Shown here piece by piece: positions 16,555 to 25,585 of a DNA stretch of 64,000 nucleotides (its first letter is position 1; each line of letters starts with the position of its first letter). Under the pieces are notes generated by a model. The model saw nothing but the letters and a program-made list of their open reading frames with translations, searched no databases and was not told the origin of the DNA. Made by a program: the position numbers and the translations under genes. The stretch lies in assembly GCA_003559215.1 (NCBI GenBank), contig PWMF01000192.1, forward strand, positions 124,001-188,000, written 5' to 3'. Source of the DNA: Natrialbaceae archaeon (GTDB taxonomy: Archaea; Halobacteriota; Halobacteria; Halobacteriales; Natrialbaceae).

Positions 16555-18864
16555 TCAGCCGCCGAACAGCCTGTCGAGGATGAGCCGCTGGACGAGTCCG
16601 GGGCGGTGCTCGTCGGTCGGCTGGACCATCACCGCAGTCACGTCGACCGAATCCACGAGCCGATCCCCGGGACGGCCGAGCATGTCACCCAAGATGCCGC
16701 GGCTCTCCGTACCGGTCACGAGAAGGTCCGCCGACTCGGCGAAGCGGGCGAGTCCGTCGACACGATCGTCGGTCTCGACGACGTGCGATCGAGCCCGGAC
16801 CGTCAGGATTCGCATGAGTTCTGCGTGGTAGTCCTCGATGACCTGGCGACGCTGGCCCGGTGCGTCGGCCGGAACCGCCTGTAACAGGACCAGCTCCGCA
16901 CCGGTCTCCTCGGCGATGGCGTCGGCGACGAGCAGTTTCAGCGGATCGTAGGCCCCGCGGCTCGCGACGACCGCTATCTCGTCGACGCCGTCGAACCCCC
17001 GGTCTTCGACCAACAACACGCCACAGGGGGCGTTTCGCAGGACGTGATCGTTCAGACCCCCGGCGAACGGCCGGTGGAACTCCTCCCGACGTCGCTCGAG
17101 CACGAGCAGGTCGTAGCCGTCGAAGGTGGCGAACTCGACGATCGCGTCGGGGACGTCCTCGCTCTCGATCTCGAGGTAGTCGAACGACGCGCCGGCCGCC
17201 CCGCGCAGTTCCGTCCCGCCGGAGGGTCTGAGCGACCAGTCAGTCTCTTGCATCCAACTCGGAGGATCGTCGACCGAAAGCCAGTCGGGGGCCTCACGTC
17301 GCGTCACCGACGGCCCGCTCCCGGTGAACGCCCGGTGGGGGACGTCGACGAACCGGGCGACGGTAACCGACCCCGTCCTGAGTCGCGAGAGGTCGGTGGC
17401 GATCCTGACCAGATTCGTTCGAGCCTGGTCGTTCGTCACGTCGGTAATCGCGACGAGGACGTCGTGGCGTCGATCCTCCGCGAACAGCTCCGCCGTCCGC
17501 TCGACGGCGCTCTCGCCCACGCTCTGTCTGACCCCCGATCGCGCTGCCCCCTCGCGATCGATCCGCGGACGGGCGTAGAGGTAGTACCAGGCCAGCGAGC
17601 CACCGACGATCACGAGCGAGCCGAGGAAGGGAACGAACCCCATCTGGGTCAGGACGAGGACGCCACCCCCGATCCCGACTAGCTGGAGCCACGGGTACAG
17701 CGGCGAGACGAACACGGGGGAGTACTCCTCGACCGCCCCCTCGCGGAATCCGATCACGGCCACATTGAGCAGGATGAACACGAGGATCTGGAAGGCGCTG
17801 CCGAACTGGGCGATCCGCTCGACCGGAAAGACCGTAACGAGGACGACCATTACGCCACCGGTCAGCGCGATGGCGTTGGCCGGCGTGTTGTACCTGGCGC
17901 TTATCGACTCGAACTGGGGCGGGACGAGGCCGTCGCGAGCCATCGCGAACGGGAACCGCGACGCCGCGAGCAACCCCGCGTTCGCCGTCGACGCGAGCGC
18001 GAGCAGGGCGGCAAGAACGATCGCGACGACGCCGAGTTGGCCGAAGGCGGTGGCGGCGGCGGCCGCGATCGGCGCGGTCTCCTCGCCCGGTGCTGCGGGG
18101 ACGAATCCGGCCCCGGGCTCGAGGTCGGCGAGCCCGATCGCGATCCACACGACGGCGACGTAAAGCGCCGTGGTGAAAACCAGCGAGCCGACCATCGCCA
18201 GCGGGAGGTTCCGGCCGGGGTCTTTCACCTCCTCGGCCACGGCGGTCACCTTCGTCACGCCGGCGTAGGAGACGAACACGACGCCGACCGCGGCGAGAAT
18301 GCCGTCGGCCGTGAGGTCGAAACTCCCCGCCGTCTGCTCCGGAGCGAACGCCTGACTCGAGAAGCCGCCGACGATGAAAAACGCCATGACGGCGAGCATG
18401 ACGCCGACGATGACGAACTGCATCGAGCCGGACCCCTTCGCACTGACGATGTTGATCAGGGTGAAAAAGAGCGCGAGAGCGACCGCGAGCACGACGATCC
18501 AGTCGGCGAGCACCGGCGCGAGCTGGGCCAGGTACGGGACGCCACCGACGAGCGCGAGCGAGCTCTTCAGGGAGAGCATCAGCCAGGTGCCGATACCGGC
18601 GACGGTGCCGAGGACGGGACCCATTCCCCGCTCGACGTAGATGTACGCGCCGCCGTCCTCGGGCATCGCGGTCGCCATCTCGGCCGCACTGATCGCCGCC
18701 GGAAGCACCAGCAACCCGGCGATCAGGAACGCGACCACGGCGGCCGGTCCCGCTGCGACGTAGGCAATCGCCGGCAGGATGAAGATGCCGCTGCCGACCA
18801 TCGCCCCGATGGCGAGCGCGGTCGTCGACAACAGTCCGAGATCCCGCTTGAGATCAGTTGGCAC
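16555..18864 (-). CDS. APC-family amino-acid transporter with C-terminal Usp domains
   Basis: 769-residue fusion. Residues 1-440 form a 12-helix amino acid-polyamine-organocation permease (TTALAIGAMVGSGIFILPAI is the classical helix I signature). The remaining part holds two universal-stress-protein-like domains (DVLVAITDVTNDQARTNLVRIA; IAVVASRGAYDPLKLLVADA). This architecture is common in haloarchaea and suggests uptake gated by a cytosolic nucleotide-binding sensor. The start codon is GTG at 18864. It is transcribed away from the membrane-protein gene at 19028. Confidence 0.9.
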   Translation of the reverse strand: MPTDLKRDLGLLSTTALAIGAMVGSGIFILPAIAYVAAGPAAVVAFLIAGLLVLPAAISAAEMATAMPEDGGAYIYVERGMGPVLGTVAGIGTWLMLSLKSSLALVGGVPYLAQLAPVLADWIVVLAVALALFFTLINIVSAKGSGSMQFVIVGVMLAVMAFFIVGGFSSQAFAPEQTAGSFDLTADGILAAVGVVFVSYAGVTKVTAVAEEVKDPGRNLPLAMVGSLVFTTALYVAVVWIAIGLADLEPGAGFVPAAPGEETAPIAAAAATAFGQLGVVAIVLAALLALASTANAGLLAASRFPFAMARDGLVPPQFESISARYNTPANAIALTGGVMVVLVTVFPVERIAQFGSAFQILVFILLNVAVIGFREGAVEEYSPVFVSPLYPWLQLVGIGGGVLVLTQMGFVPFLGSLVIVGGSLAWYYLYARPRIDREGAARSGVRQSVGESAVERTAELFAEDRRHDVLVAITDVTNDQARTNLVRIATDLSRLRTGSVTVARFVDVPHRAFTGSGPSVTRREAPDWLSVDDPPSWMQETDWSLRPSGGTELRGAAGASFDYLEIESEDVPDAIVEFATFDGYDLLVLERRREEFHRPFAGGLNDHVLRNAPCGVLLVEDRGFDGVDEIAVVASRGAYDPLKLLVADAIAEETGAELVLLQAVPADAPGQRRQVIEDYHAELMRILTVRARSHVVETDDRVDGLARFAESADLLVTGTESRGILGDMLGRPGDRLVDSVDVTAVMVQPTDEHRPGLVQRLILDRLFGG

Positions 18865-18903
18865 CGTCGGCCCTCCAGTCGAACGCGTTCACGACGTTCG
18901 ACC

Positions 18904-18938
18904 GTTAGGACGGTCGGGTAATGTGTGACACACCTAAC
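18904..18938. promoter_or_regulatory. Nested inverted repeat between divergent genes
   Basis: GTTAGG (18904-18909) pairs with CCTAAC (18933-18938), and inside lies TGTG/CACA (about 18922-18932). It is placed between the GTG of the transporter (18864) and the ATG at 19028. A further ACCTAAC lies at about 19764-19770, just upstream of the opsin start. Possible activator or repressor sites; no binding protein is identified. Confidence 0.3.
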
Positions 18939-19027
18939 CAGTAATACGCCACCGCCGGCCGCGGATCGCGACGGGCCACTCCTCGCGAGCGAAGCATTAT
19001 ACGTCCCCACGACGTCAGACGGCTTCG

Positions 19028-19657
19028 ATGGACGATCAGGACGACGTCACGGAGACGGTGCTCTCGGGCGAGGCATACGCCCGGGCGGCGCTGTCGACGA
19101 GACGATTCTACCCGCTCGGGCTCCGGGGCAAGGTGCTGTTTTGTATCCTGACGGTCGCGTCGACGATCCTGCTCGCGCCCGCCACGTACGCCCGTCGGGG
19201 CTTGATCGGGTCGCTCGAGGGGGACGCTGCCTCCTCGGGTGCGATCGAGCCCAGTTTCAGCACGATCGCTCTCGCCGGCGTCGTTTCGACGAGCCTCTGT
19301 GCGATCCTCCTGTTGCGCTTCCTCTGGCTGGTCGAGACCGACGCCCTCTCGGTCGAGCAGGCGACGGAGGTGGTTCGGATCGAGGAGGCGATCCTGACCG
19401 TCGCCATCTCGACGGGGACGATCACCGTCGTCGCAAGCGTGACGCTGGCGCTGATCGGCCTTCTCGCCCCGAATCTAGCCGTGGCTCTCTACGGCTCCGG
19501 CGTCCAGATCTACGTCCAGGCCGGCGGTCTCTTCGGCGTCGACACGCAGGTCACGTCCGGCCTCGCCGTCGCGATCACGCTCGTCTTCCTGGTGCTCTAC
19601 CTCCTGATCACGGGCGAGGGCGAGCGCCGACGGGCGGCCGTCCCGCAGCCGCAGTGA
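19028..19657 (+). CDS. Integral membrane protein, function unknown
   Basis: 209-residue protein with a short acidic cytosolic N-terminus and about four hydrophobic segments (approximately residues 34-54, 77-100, 122-148 and 180-198). The last is followed by a basic tail (GEGERRRAAV), consistent with positive-inside topology. No family recognised. It precedes the opsin gene by 126 bases on the same strand, so it may share transcription with hop, though the gap is large enough for a separate promoter. Confidence 0.7.
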   Translation: MDDQDDVTETVLSGEAYARAALSTRRFYPLGLRGKVLFCILTVASTILLAPATYARRGLIGSLEGDAASSGAIEPSFSTIALAGVVSTSLCAILLLRFLWLVETDALSVEQATEVVRIEEAILTVAISTGTITVVASVTLALIGLLAPNLAVALYGSGVQIYVQAGGLFGVDTQVTSGLAVAITLVFLVLYLLITGEGERRRAAVPQPQ

Positions 19658-19783
19658 GCCCGACGGACGACGATCGACTCGAATTCGCGTCGGTACCCGT
19701 TCGGATCCGTCGCCGGGTCGCCGATCCCTTACCAGTATGGGACCCCGTTCACCTCGGATGGAACCTAACATGACAGCGTAACC

Positions 19784-20638
19784 ATGCAACTGACCGAATC
19801 ACTGGCAGCGATCACGCGGAACATCACCCTGCAGGCACCGGATACCCAGAGCGAGATCGTCGAGTTCGTGCTCGACGACACGTTGCTCACGCTCTCGTTC
19901 GTCGCAAACATCGCCCTCGCTGGCCTGACGATCCTCTTTATCGTCGCGATGGCCCGGGGTGTGACCGACCCACGGACGAAACTGATCGTCGTCGCAACGA
20001 TGCTGATCTCGGTCGTCTCGATCTCGAGTTACACCGGGCTCATGTCGGGGCTGACGTTGAGTTTCATCGAGATGCCCACGGGCCACCCGCTTGCAGGCGA
20101 GGAGGTGCTTACCATGTGGGGACGCTACCTCACCTGGACGTTCTCCACGCCGTTCATCCTGATCGTGCTCGGGATGATTGCCGGCTCGAATCTGACGAAG
20201 ATTCTGACCACCGTCTCGATGACGATCGCGATGTGTGTCACCGGCCTGGCCGCCGCGCTGACCACCTCCTCGTACCTCATGCGCTGGTGGTGGTTCGTGC
20301 TCAGTTCGGCCTTCTTCCTGGTGATCGTCTACGTCATCATGGTCGACTGGACCCGGGAGGCCGAGCGGACCGGTACCGATGATCTGTTCAACACGTTGAA
20401 GATCCTCACCGTCGTCGGCTGGTTCGGCTACCCGATCCTCTGGGCGCTCGGCGTCGAAGGGTTCGCGCTGCTCGAGGTCTGGATGACCTCCTGGGGCTAC
20501 AGCGTCCTCGACATCATCACGAAGTACATCGTCACCGTGCTGATCGTGATGTACGTCATCAAGGAACCCGAGACGATCACCGCCGACGCCGACTACGGCA
20601 CCACGCTGAAGAGTGTCGGGACCCCCGCCGACGACTGA
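19784..20638 (+). CDS. hop: Halorhodopsin (light-driven chloride pump)
   Basis: 284-residue seven-helix microbial rhodopsin that binds retinal at K247 in helix G (DIITKYI; D243 matches bacteriorhodopsin D212). Helix C reads R114-Y-L-T117-W-T-F-S121...V128. The bacteriorhodopsin proton acceptor D85 is therefore Thr, T89 is Ser, and the donor D96 is Val, the pattern of an inward chloride pump. The long B-C loop EMPTGHPLAGEE and the helix F motif FGYPILWALGVEG are also halorhodopsin-like. Canonical haloarchaeal halorhodopsin has Ala at the third position, so the Val is a small departure. First gene of an operon with crtY and brp. No good TATA box lies 27 bases upstream, consistent with activator-dependent transcription. 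Confidence 0.92.
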   Translation: MQLTESLAAITRNITLQAPDTQSEIVEFVLDDTLLTLSFVANIALAGLTILFIVAMARGVTDPRTKLIVVATMLISVVSISSYTGLMSGLTLSFIEMPTGHPLAGEEVLTMWGRYLTWTFSTPFILIVLGMIAGSNLTKILTTVSMTIAMCVTGLAAALTTSSYLMRWWWFVLSSAFFLVIVYVIMVDWTREAERTGTDDLFNTLKILTVVGWFGYPILWALGVEGFALLEVWMTSWGYSVLDIITKYIVTVLIVMYVIKEPETITADADYGTTLKSVGTPADD

Positions 20639-20680
20639 CCCGGACGCAACCGACCCGATGCCACCCTACAGTTCCACACG

Positions 20681-21472
20681 ATGACGCCACCGCTCACCTA
20701 CCTCGAATTCCACCTTGTCTTCACGCTTCCGCCGATCGCGCTGCTCGGCTGGCTCGCCGTCAGACGCGAGCGAGCCTGGTGGAACTGGCAGTCGTTTTCG
20801 GGGTTTGCGATCCTGGTCGCGCTGGCGATGGTGTACACGATGCCGTGGACGAACGCGCTGATCCCTGAGGGAGTCTGGTGGTACGGCGAGGGAGCCGTTA
20901 TCGCCACGATCTGGTACACCCCCGTCGAGGAGTACCTCTTTTTCGTCCTCCAGACGGCGTTGACGGCGTTCTGGCTCTTTCATCTGCTCGACGTCGCTGA
21001 CGTCTCCCTCGACCTCCCGACGAGCCACCGCGTCGTCGGCGTTCTCGCCGGGCTGTCGATCTGTCTGGTCGGCTGGGTTCTGCTCGGGACGACGTCGACG
21101 TTCTACCTCGGCGCGATCCTGTTCTGGGCCGGCCCGATCCTCGCGATTCAGTGGGGGTTCGGTCTCACCTACCTCGTCCGCGCGAGACGACAGGTGCTGC
21201 TCGCGATCGCCGTCCCGACGCTGTACTTGTGGCTCGCCGACTGGGTCGCGATCTCGCTCGGCATCTGGATGATTTCGGAGACGCACACGATCGGCGTCGG
21301 CGTCGCCGGTCTGCCGCTCGAGGAGATGTTATTCTTCCTGATGACGAACGTCTTCATCGTGCAAGGGATCGTCCTCTACGTCTGGGTCCTCGACCGCCTG
21401 GACGTCGATCCGGCCAGTTCGCCCGTTCGGTCGCTCGTCGAGCGACTCGACGGCCGACCAGCCGATGAGTGA
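20681..21472 (+). CDS. crtY: Lycopene beta-cyclase, CrtYcd type
   Basis: 263-residue membrane protein made of two tandem cyclase half-domains (about 1-110 and 125-250), the fused form of the heterodimeric CrtYc/CrtYd enzymes. Each half has several hydrophobic helices and a conserved acidic motif: PVEEYLFFVLQT in the first and PLEEMLFFLMTN in the second, both typical of the family. It cyclises lycopene to beta-carotene, the substrate of the next gene's enzyme. It starts 42 bases after hop and overlaps brp by 8 bases. Confidence 0.92.
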   Translation: MTPPLTYLEFHLVFTLPPIALLGWLAVRRERAWWNWQSFSGFAILVALAMVYTMPWTNALIPEGVWWYGEGAVIATIWYTPVEEYLFFVLQTALTAFWLFHLLDVADVSLDLPTSHRVVGVLAGLSICLVGWVLLGTTSTFYLGAILFWAGPILAIQWGFGLTYLVRARRQVLLAIAVPTLYLWLADWVAISLGIWMISETHTIGVGVAGLPLEEMLFFLMTNVFIVQGIVLYVWVLDRLDVDPASSPVRSLVERLDGRPADE

Positions 21473-22532
21473 GCTACCGCCATCGAGCGACCTCGGCGCG
21501 GATTCGGCGACCAGCACCGCACGGAAGCGTGCCACCCGGATCGCCGTCGTCGGTGGCGTCGTGGCCCTCGCCGTCGGCGCGGCCGTCGCAGTCGTCACCG
21601 ACTCGATCCCGCTATGGGCACAGCTGCTTCCGTTCGCGGCGAGCGTCCTCGTCTTCGGGCTTCCTCACGGCGCCGTCGACCATCTCGTGCTCCCGCGTGC
21701 ATACGGCCGCCCGGTCACCCCTCGAGCCCTGGCGTTTGTCGGTGGGCTGTACCTGACCGTCGGCGGTCTGTACGCCGTCGTCTGGTGGTTCGCGCCCGCG
21801 GCCGCGTTCGCGGCGTTCATCGGGCTGACGCTCGTCCACTGGGGACAGGGCGACGTCTACACGCTCGTCGCGATCGCGGGTGCGGATCACCTCCGGACGC
21901 GGGCGGCCCGCGCGCTGACGGCGTTCGTTCGCGGCGGGATCCCGATGCTCGTCCCACTGGTCGCGTTTCCCGCCGAGTACGCCTTCGTCGCGCAGGCGCT
22001 GGTGGGGCTGTTCGATCCCGCCGCCGTGGCGGCTCTCGAGCCCGCTTTCGCACCCGAAACGCGCCTCGTCGTCGGTGTCGTCCTCGCGGCGTCGATACTG
22101 GGATCGCTCGCGATCGGGTTTCGCGCGGCCGATGACCACGGTCCCTGGCTGCTCGAGGCGGGCGAAACGCTCGGACTGGTTGCGTACTTCGCGGTCGTCC
22201 CTCCGATCCTCGCGATCGGGCTGTACTTTCCGTTCTGGCACTCGCTTCGTCACATCCTCAGAGCGATACTGCTCGACGAGTCGGCCGGCAGTCGGCTCGC
22301 CCGGGGTCCTCTCGCCGGTGCATTCGGTCGGTTCGCTCGCGACGCCGCGCCGCTGACAGCCGGTGCACTGGTCCTGTTTGTCGCCCTCGCGCTCCTCGTG
22401 CCGACGACACCGGCGACCGTCGCTGATCTGCTGGGACTCTACCTGGTCGGCATCGCAGTGTTAACACTGCCACACGTCGTCGTCGTCGTGTTGCTGGATC
22501 GCCGGATCGGACTCTGGGCGCCGGGGCGCTGA
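21465..22532 (+). CDS. brp: Brp/Blh-type beta-carotene 15,15'-dioxygenase
   Basis: 355-residue integral membrane iron-dependent enzyme of the Brp/Blh family that cleaves beta-carotene into two retinal molecules, supplying the opsin chromophore. It shows FGLPHGAVDHLVLPR (metal-binding His and Asp region), LVHWGQGDVYTL, and FWHSLRHILRAILLDES, which carry the conserved histidines, spread over about nine hydrophobic segments. It overlaps crtY, so cyclase and cleavage enzyme are translationally coupled in the opsin operon. Confidence 0.92.
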   Translation: MSELPPSSDLGADSATSTARKRATRIAVVGGVVALAVGAAVAVVTDSIPLWAQLLPFAASVLVFGLPHGAVDHLVLPRAYGRPVTPRALAFVGGLYLTVGGLYAVVWWFAPAAAFAAFIGLTLVHWGQGDVYTLVAIAGADHLRTRAARALTAFVRGGIPMLVPLVAFPAEYAFVAQALVGLFDPAAVAALEPAFAPETRLVVGVVLAASILGSLAIGFRAADDHGPWLLEAGETLGLVAYFAVVPPILAIGLYFPFWHSLRHILRAILLDESAGSRLARGPLAGAFGRFARDAAPLTAGALVLFVALALLVPTTPATVADLLGLYLVGIAVLTLPHVVVVVLLDRRIGLWAPGR

Positions 22533-22576
22533 CCGACCGACGAACTCGAGAACCGACCACAGTAGTGCCGGGTAGC

Positions 22577-22582
22577 TATAAA
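22577..22582 (+). promoter_or_regulatory. TATA box of the copper amine oxidase gene
   Basis: TATAAA at 22577-22582, centred 29 bases before the ATG at 22609. This favours that ATG over the in-frame one at 22597, which would fall upstream of the predicted transcript start. Confidence 0.6.
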
Positions 22583-22608
22583 TCGAAGGCGATCGTATGA
22601 GCCTGTCA

Positions 22609-24645
22609 ATGTCTCACACAGACGGCAGTGCCGACCATCCGCTAGACCCGCTAGCACCGTCCGAGATCGAACGGAGTTGGTCGATCGCGACCGAAGAGCG
22701 GAGCCTCTCGGAGGACGCTCGAGCGATCGAGATCACGCTCGCCGAACCACCGAAGGCGGCGCTTCGGGCGTTCGAGGACGGCGACTCGAGACCGGAACGA
22801 CGGGTATCGATCGTCGCCCGCGACAAGACCAAGCGGGTATCCTACGAGGGGATCGTCTCGCTCGACGACGAGGCGGTCGTCGAGTGGAGCGAGATTGAGC
22901 GCGGCCAGCCGCGAATGATCGGCGAAGAGTTCGTCGAGGTCGAAGAGACGGTCACCGCGAACGAGGAGTTCTGCGAGGCGGTGCGCCGACGGGGTGCCGA
23001 TCCCGATCTGGCGATCGTCACCGCCTGGTCGGCCGGCTACGACTTCGTCCCCGAGGACGTCGACCGGGAGCGCCGGCTGGCACACGGTATCGCCTGGGTG
23101 CAGGGCGACGCCGAGGACGAGGGTGCGGAGGCGTACAATCGGCCGCTATCGGGCATCCACGCCTGGGTCGACCTCGACGACCGCGAGGTAGTGAAGGTCG
23201 TCGACACGGGGCCGAAAACGGAAGACGTCGTCGGGAACCTCCGGACGAGCTACTACCGCGAGGACAAACGCGACCTCCGCGAGGACCTCGAGCCGTACAA
23301 CGTGATCCAGCCGGAGGGGCCGAGCTGGGAGGTCGACGGCCACACCGTCGAGTGGCAGAACTGGAACGTCCGAGTGGGATTCAACCACCGAGAGGGGCTG
23401 GTACTTCACGACGTCAGCTACGAGGACGGCGGCGACGAGCGGACGATCCTCCGGCGGGCCTCCTGGCCGGAGGTCGTCACCGCGTACAACGACCCCGATC
23501 CGGATCACGACTGGAAGGCTCCCTTCGACGTCGGCGAGTACGGACTGGGTCGGCTGGCAAACTCGCTGACCGAGGGCTGTGACTGTCTGGGGTACATGCA
23601 CTACTGGGACGCCGCGCTCAACGACGGCGACGGCAACGCGCAGGTGATCCCGAACGCGATCTGTCTCCACGAGGAGGACTACGGCCTTCTCTGGAAACAC
23701 TACGACTGGCGGATCGACGACCACGAGGTGCGGCGCAACCGCCGACTCGTGATCTCGTTCATCTCGACGATCGGGAACTACGACTTCGGGTTCTACTGGT
23801 ACTTCTACCAGGACGGAAGCGTCGAGGGCGAAGTTCGGCTGACGGGGTGTAACGCGACGGGACTGCTCGGCGAGGGCGACCGGGAGACGGGGTACGCCGA
23901 GACGATCGGACCGGGCCACAAGTCGATGCTCCACCAGCACGTGTTCAACTGCCGGCTCGATTTCGAGGTCGACGGCCCAGCAAACACCGTCCGGGAGGTG
24001 AACCTTCGAGAGGTGCCCTACGGGCCCGAGGGGTACGATCCGACGCCACACGCCGACGCCGACCGAAACCACCTGAATCCGCACGGGAACGCCGCCTACG
24101 TCGATCGCACGCGGTTCGAACGGGAGTCCGAGGCCAGGCGCCTGACCGATACCCACGCGGGTCGCTACTGGGAAATCGTCAACGAGGACGTCCGGAACGA
24201 CGCGACGGGCGAACCGGTCGGCTACCGACTGGTCGGCGGGGACGGGACGAACACCGCGTTCCCGATGCAGGCCGGCTCCGGCGTGGTGAAACGGGCCGGC
24301 TTCGCGAAGAAACACCTCTGGGTTACGCGGTACGACGACGACGAGCGCTACCCCGCAGGCGAGTACCCCAACCAGCACCCCGGCGGCGAGGGGCTACCGG
24401 CCTGGACCGAGGCGGACCGCTCGATCGCGAACGAGGACCTCGTCGTCTGGTACAACCTCTGTCAGACCCACGTCTCGGTGCCCGAGGACTGGCCGATCCT
24501 GCCCGCGAAGATGGTCTCGTTCAAGCTCCAGCCCGCCCACTTCTTCGAGGAGAATCCCGCGATCGACGTCCCGCCGGAGCACGCGATCAAGGACGTCGAG
24601 CAGTGGAAGACCGACCGCCAGGAGTCGATGGAACTCGACGAGTGA
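22609..24645 (+). CDS. Primary (copper) amine oxidase
   Basis: 678-residue oxidase that converts primary amines to aldehyde, ammonia and hydrogen peroxide using copper and a self-made topaquinone. The cofactor precursor is Y391 in the consensus T-I-G-N-Y-D (23776-23784 encodes NYD). Copper ligands are the HxH in LHQHVFNC and a C-terminal His in QTHVSVPEDWPILP, matching the family pattern. N2/N3-like domains precede the large catalytic beta-sandwich. No Tat or Sec signal is visible, so the enzyme appears cytosolic. An in-frame start at 22597 is the alternative. Single-gene unit; substrate unknown. Confidence 0.93.
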   Translation: MSHTDGSADHPLDPLAPSEIERSWSIATEERSLSEDARAIEITLAEPPKAALRAFEDGDSRPERRVSIVARDKTKRVSYEGIVSLDDEAVVEWSEIERGQPRMIGEEFVEVEETVTANEEFCEAVRRRGADPDLAIVTAWSAGYDFVPEDVDRERRLAHGIAWVQGDAEDEGAEAYNRPLSGIHAWVDLDDREVVKVVDTGPKTEDVVGNLRTSYYREDKRDLREDLEPYNVIQPEGPSWEVDGHTVEWQNWNVRVGFNHREGLVLHDVSYEDGGDERTILRRASWPEVVTAYNDPDPDHDWKAPFDVGEYGLGRLANSLTEGCDCLGYMHYWDAALNDGDGNAQVIPNAICLHEEDYGLLWKHYDWRIDDHEVRRNRRLVISFISTIGNYDFGFYWYFYQDGSVEGEVRLTGCNATGLLGEGDRETGYAETIGPGHKSMLHQHVFNCRLDFEVDGPANTVREVNLREVPYGPEGYDPTPHADADRNHLNPHGNAAYVDRTRFERESEARRLTDTHAGRYWEIVNEDVRNDATGEPVGYRLVGGDGTNTAFPMQAGSGVVKRAGFAKKHLWVTRYDDDERYPAGEYPNQHPGGEGLPAWTEADRSIANEDLVVWYNLCQTHVSVPEDWPILPAKMVSFKLQPAHFFEENPAIDVPPEHAIKDVEQWKTDRQESMELDE

Positions 24646-24765
24646 TACGGATCGCCGTCTCGAGCGATTGCCGGGCGTCGTTCGGCCCGCCCTCGTCCCC
24701 GTAGAACGGCGTTCATGAATCCGATCGGTCGAGACGAGGGGCCCGAAACGGCCACCGGCCGGCCG

Positions 24766-25245
24766 TCAGTTTTCGCTCGTGAGCGACGGCTTGACGACCG
24801 CGAGAAAGAGGAAGTACGCGAGCGCGGCGACGACGATCGAGACGGCGAGGACGGTCACGCCGACGAATCCCTCGAGTGCCGCCTCGGGCCGCTCGAAGAG
24901 GTACGCGCCGCCCTCGATGGCGAACACGACCAGCCCGCCGTAGACCGCGGTAAACGCGACCGCCCGGACGAGCGCTTCCCCGTCGTACCCCGGGCTTCGA
25001 AAGAGTTCGACCACGAACAGCAACGCGAGCGCCAGCACGTAGAACGGCTCGGGCACGGCCCCGAAACCAACGGCGCTCACGGCGAGGTAGCCGTAGTACG
25101 CGAGCGCGAGCAACACCCCGCCGAGCAGGGTCATCGAGAAACCGTACCCGCTGGCGTCGTCGACCGCCGGCGTCGTGAACTCTATCCCGTCGCTCGCGTC
25201 GTCGGCCGGGGTCGAATCCGGCCCGGCGGTCTCGTCGTCGGACAT
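24766..25245 (-). CDS. Small membrane protein with four hydrophobic segments
   Basis: About 159 residues from ATG 25245. An acidic cytosolic N-terminus of about 40 residues is followed by four hydrophobic segments (SMTLLGGVLLALAYYGYLA; PFYVLALALLFVVELF; AFTAVYGGLVVFAI; VTVLAVSIVVAALAYFLFLAVV). Family not recognised. I preferred 25245 to the in-frame start at 25326, because the upstream extension is basic and unlike the rest of the protein. It is convergent with the amine oxidase gene. Confidence 0.65.
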   Translation of the reverse strand: MSDDETAGPDSTPADDASDGIEFTTPAVDDASGYGFSMTLLGGVLLALAYYGYLAVSAVGFGAVPEPFYVLALALLFVVELFRSPGYDGEALVRAVAFTAVYGGLVVFAIEGGAYLFERPEAALEGFVGVTVLAVSIVVAALAYFLFLAVVKPSLTSEN

Positions 25246-25585
25246 AGCTCTATACGTTGACTCGACACCCATCCTTAGAAACATTCGGTATGTTATACGT
25301 GCGGGTGGCGACGTCTCCGCGGTCACCGATCGGCCCTTAGCGCGCCCGTTCGAGGTCCTCGAGAAGCGGAAGACCGAACGCCGGGAGCCGATCGAACTCG
25401 AGGAGTGGGTCGAGCCGGGTCCGCTTGGGAGTACGACCGCGGTCAGCGTTTCGAGGAGGGGAACTCCGAAACGGAATTGTCGAGGGAGGGCACGCGGTCC
25501 TGTCGCCCAACGGAACCCGCCGAACGTCGATTTCGACTACGGTACCGCTCGAAACGCCCGCCGCGACCGTCCGTAACGGCCGGCG
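25246..25585. other. Intergenic region without a recognised gene
   Basis: About 340 bases between two minus-strand genes. Open frames on the plus strand (up to 133 codons) are Arg/Ser-rich and lack a homologue I recognise; their composition is typical of shadow frames. The part near 25260-25300 is AT-richer (TTAGAAACATTCGGTATGTTATACG) and probably holds the promoter of the gene starting at 25245. Confidence 0.45.

Noticed and set aside
25246-25585. Possible gene in the gap between the membrane protein and the PhnD-like gene
   Set aside because: Open frames are Arg-rich shadows with no motif or promoter.
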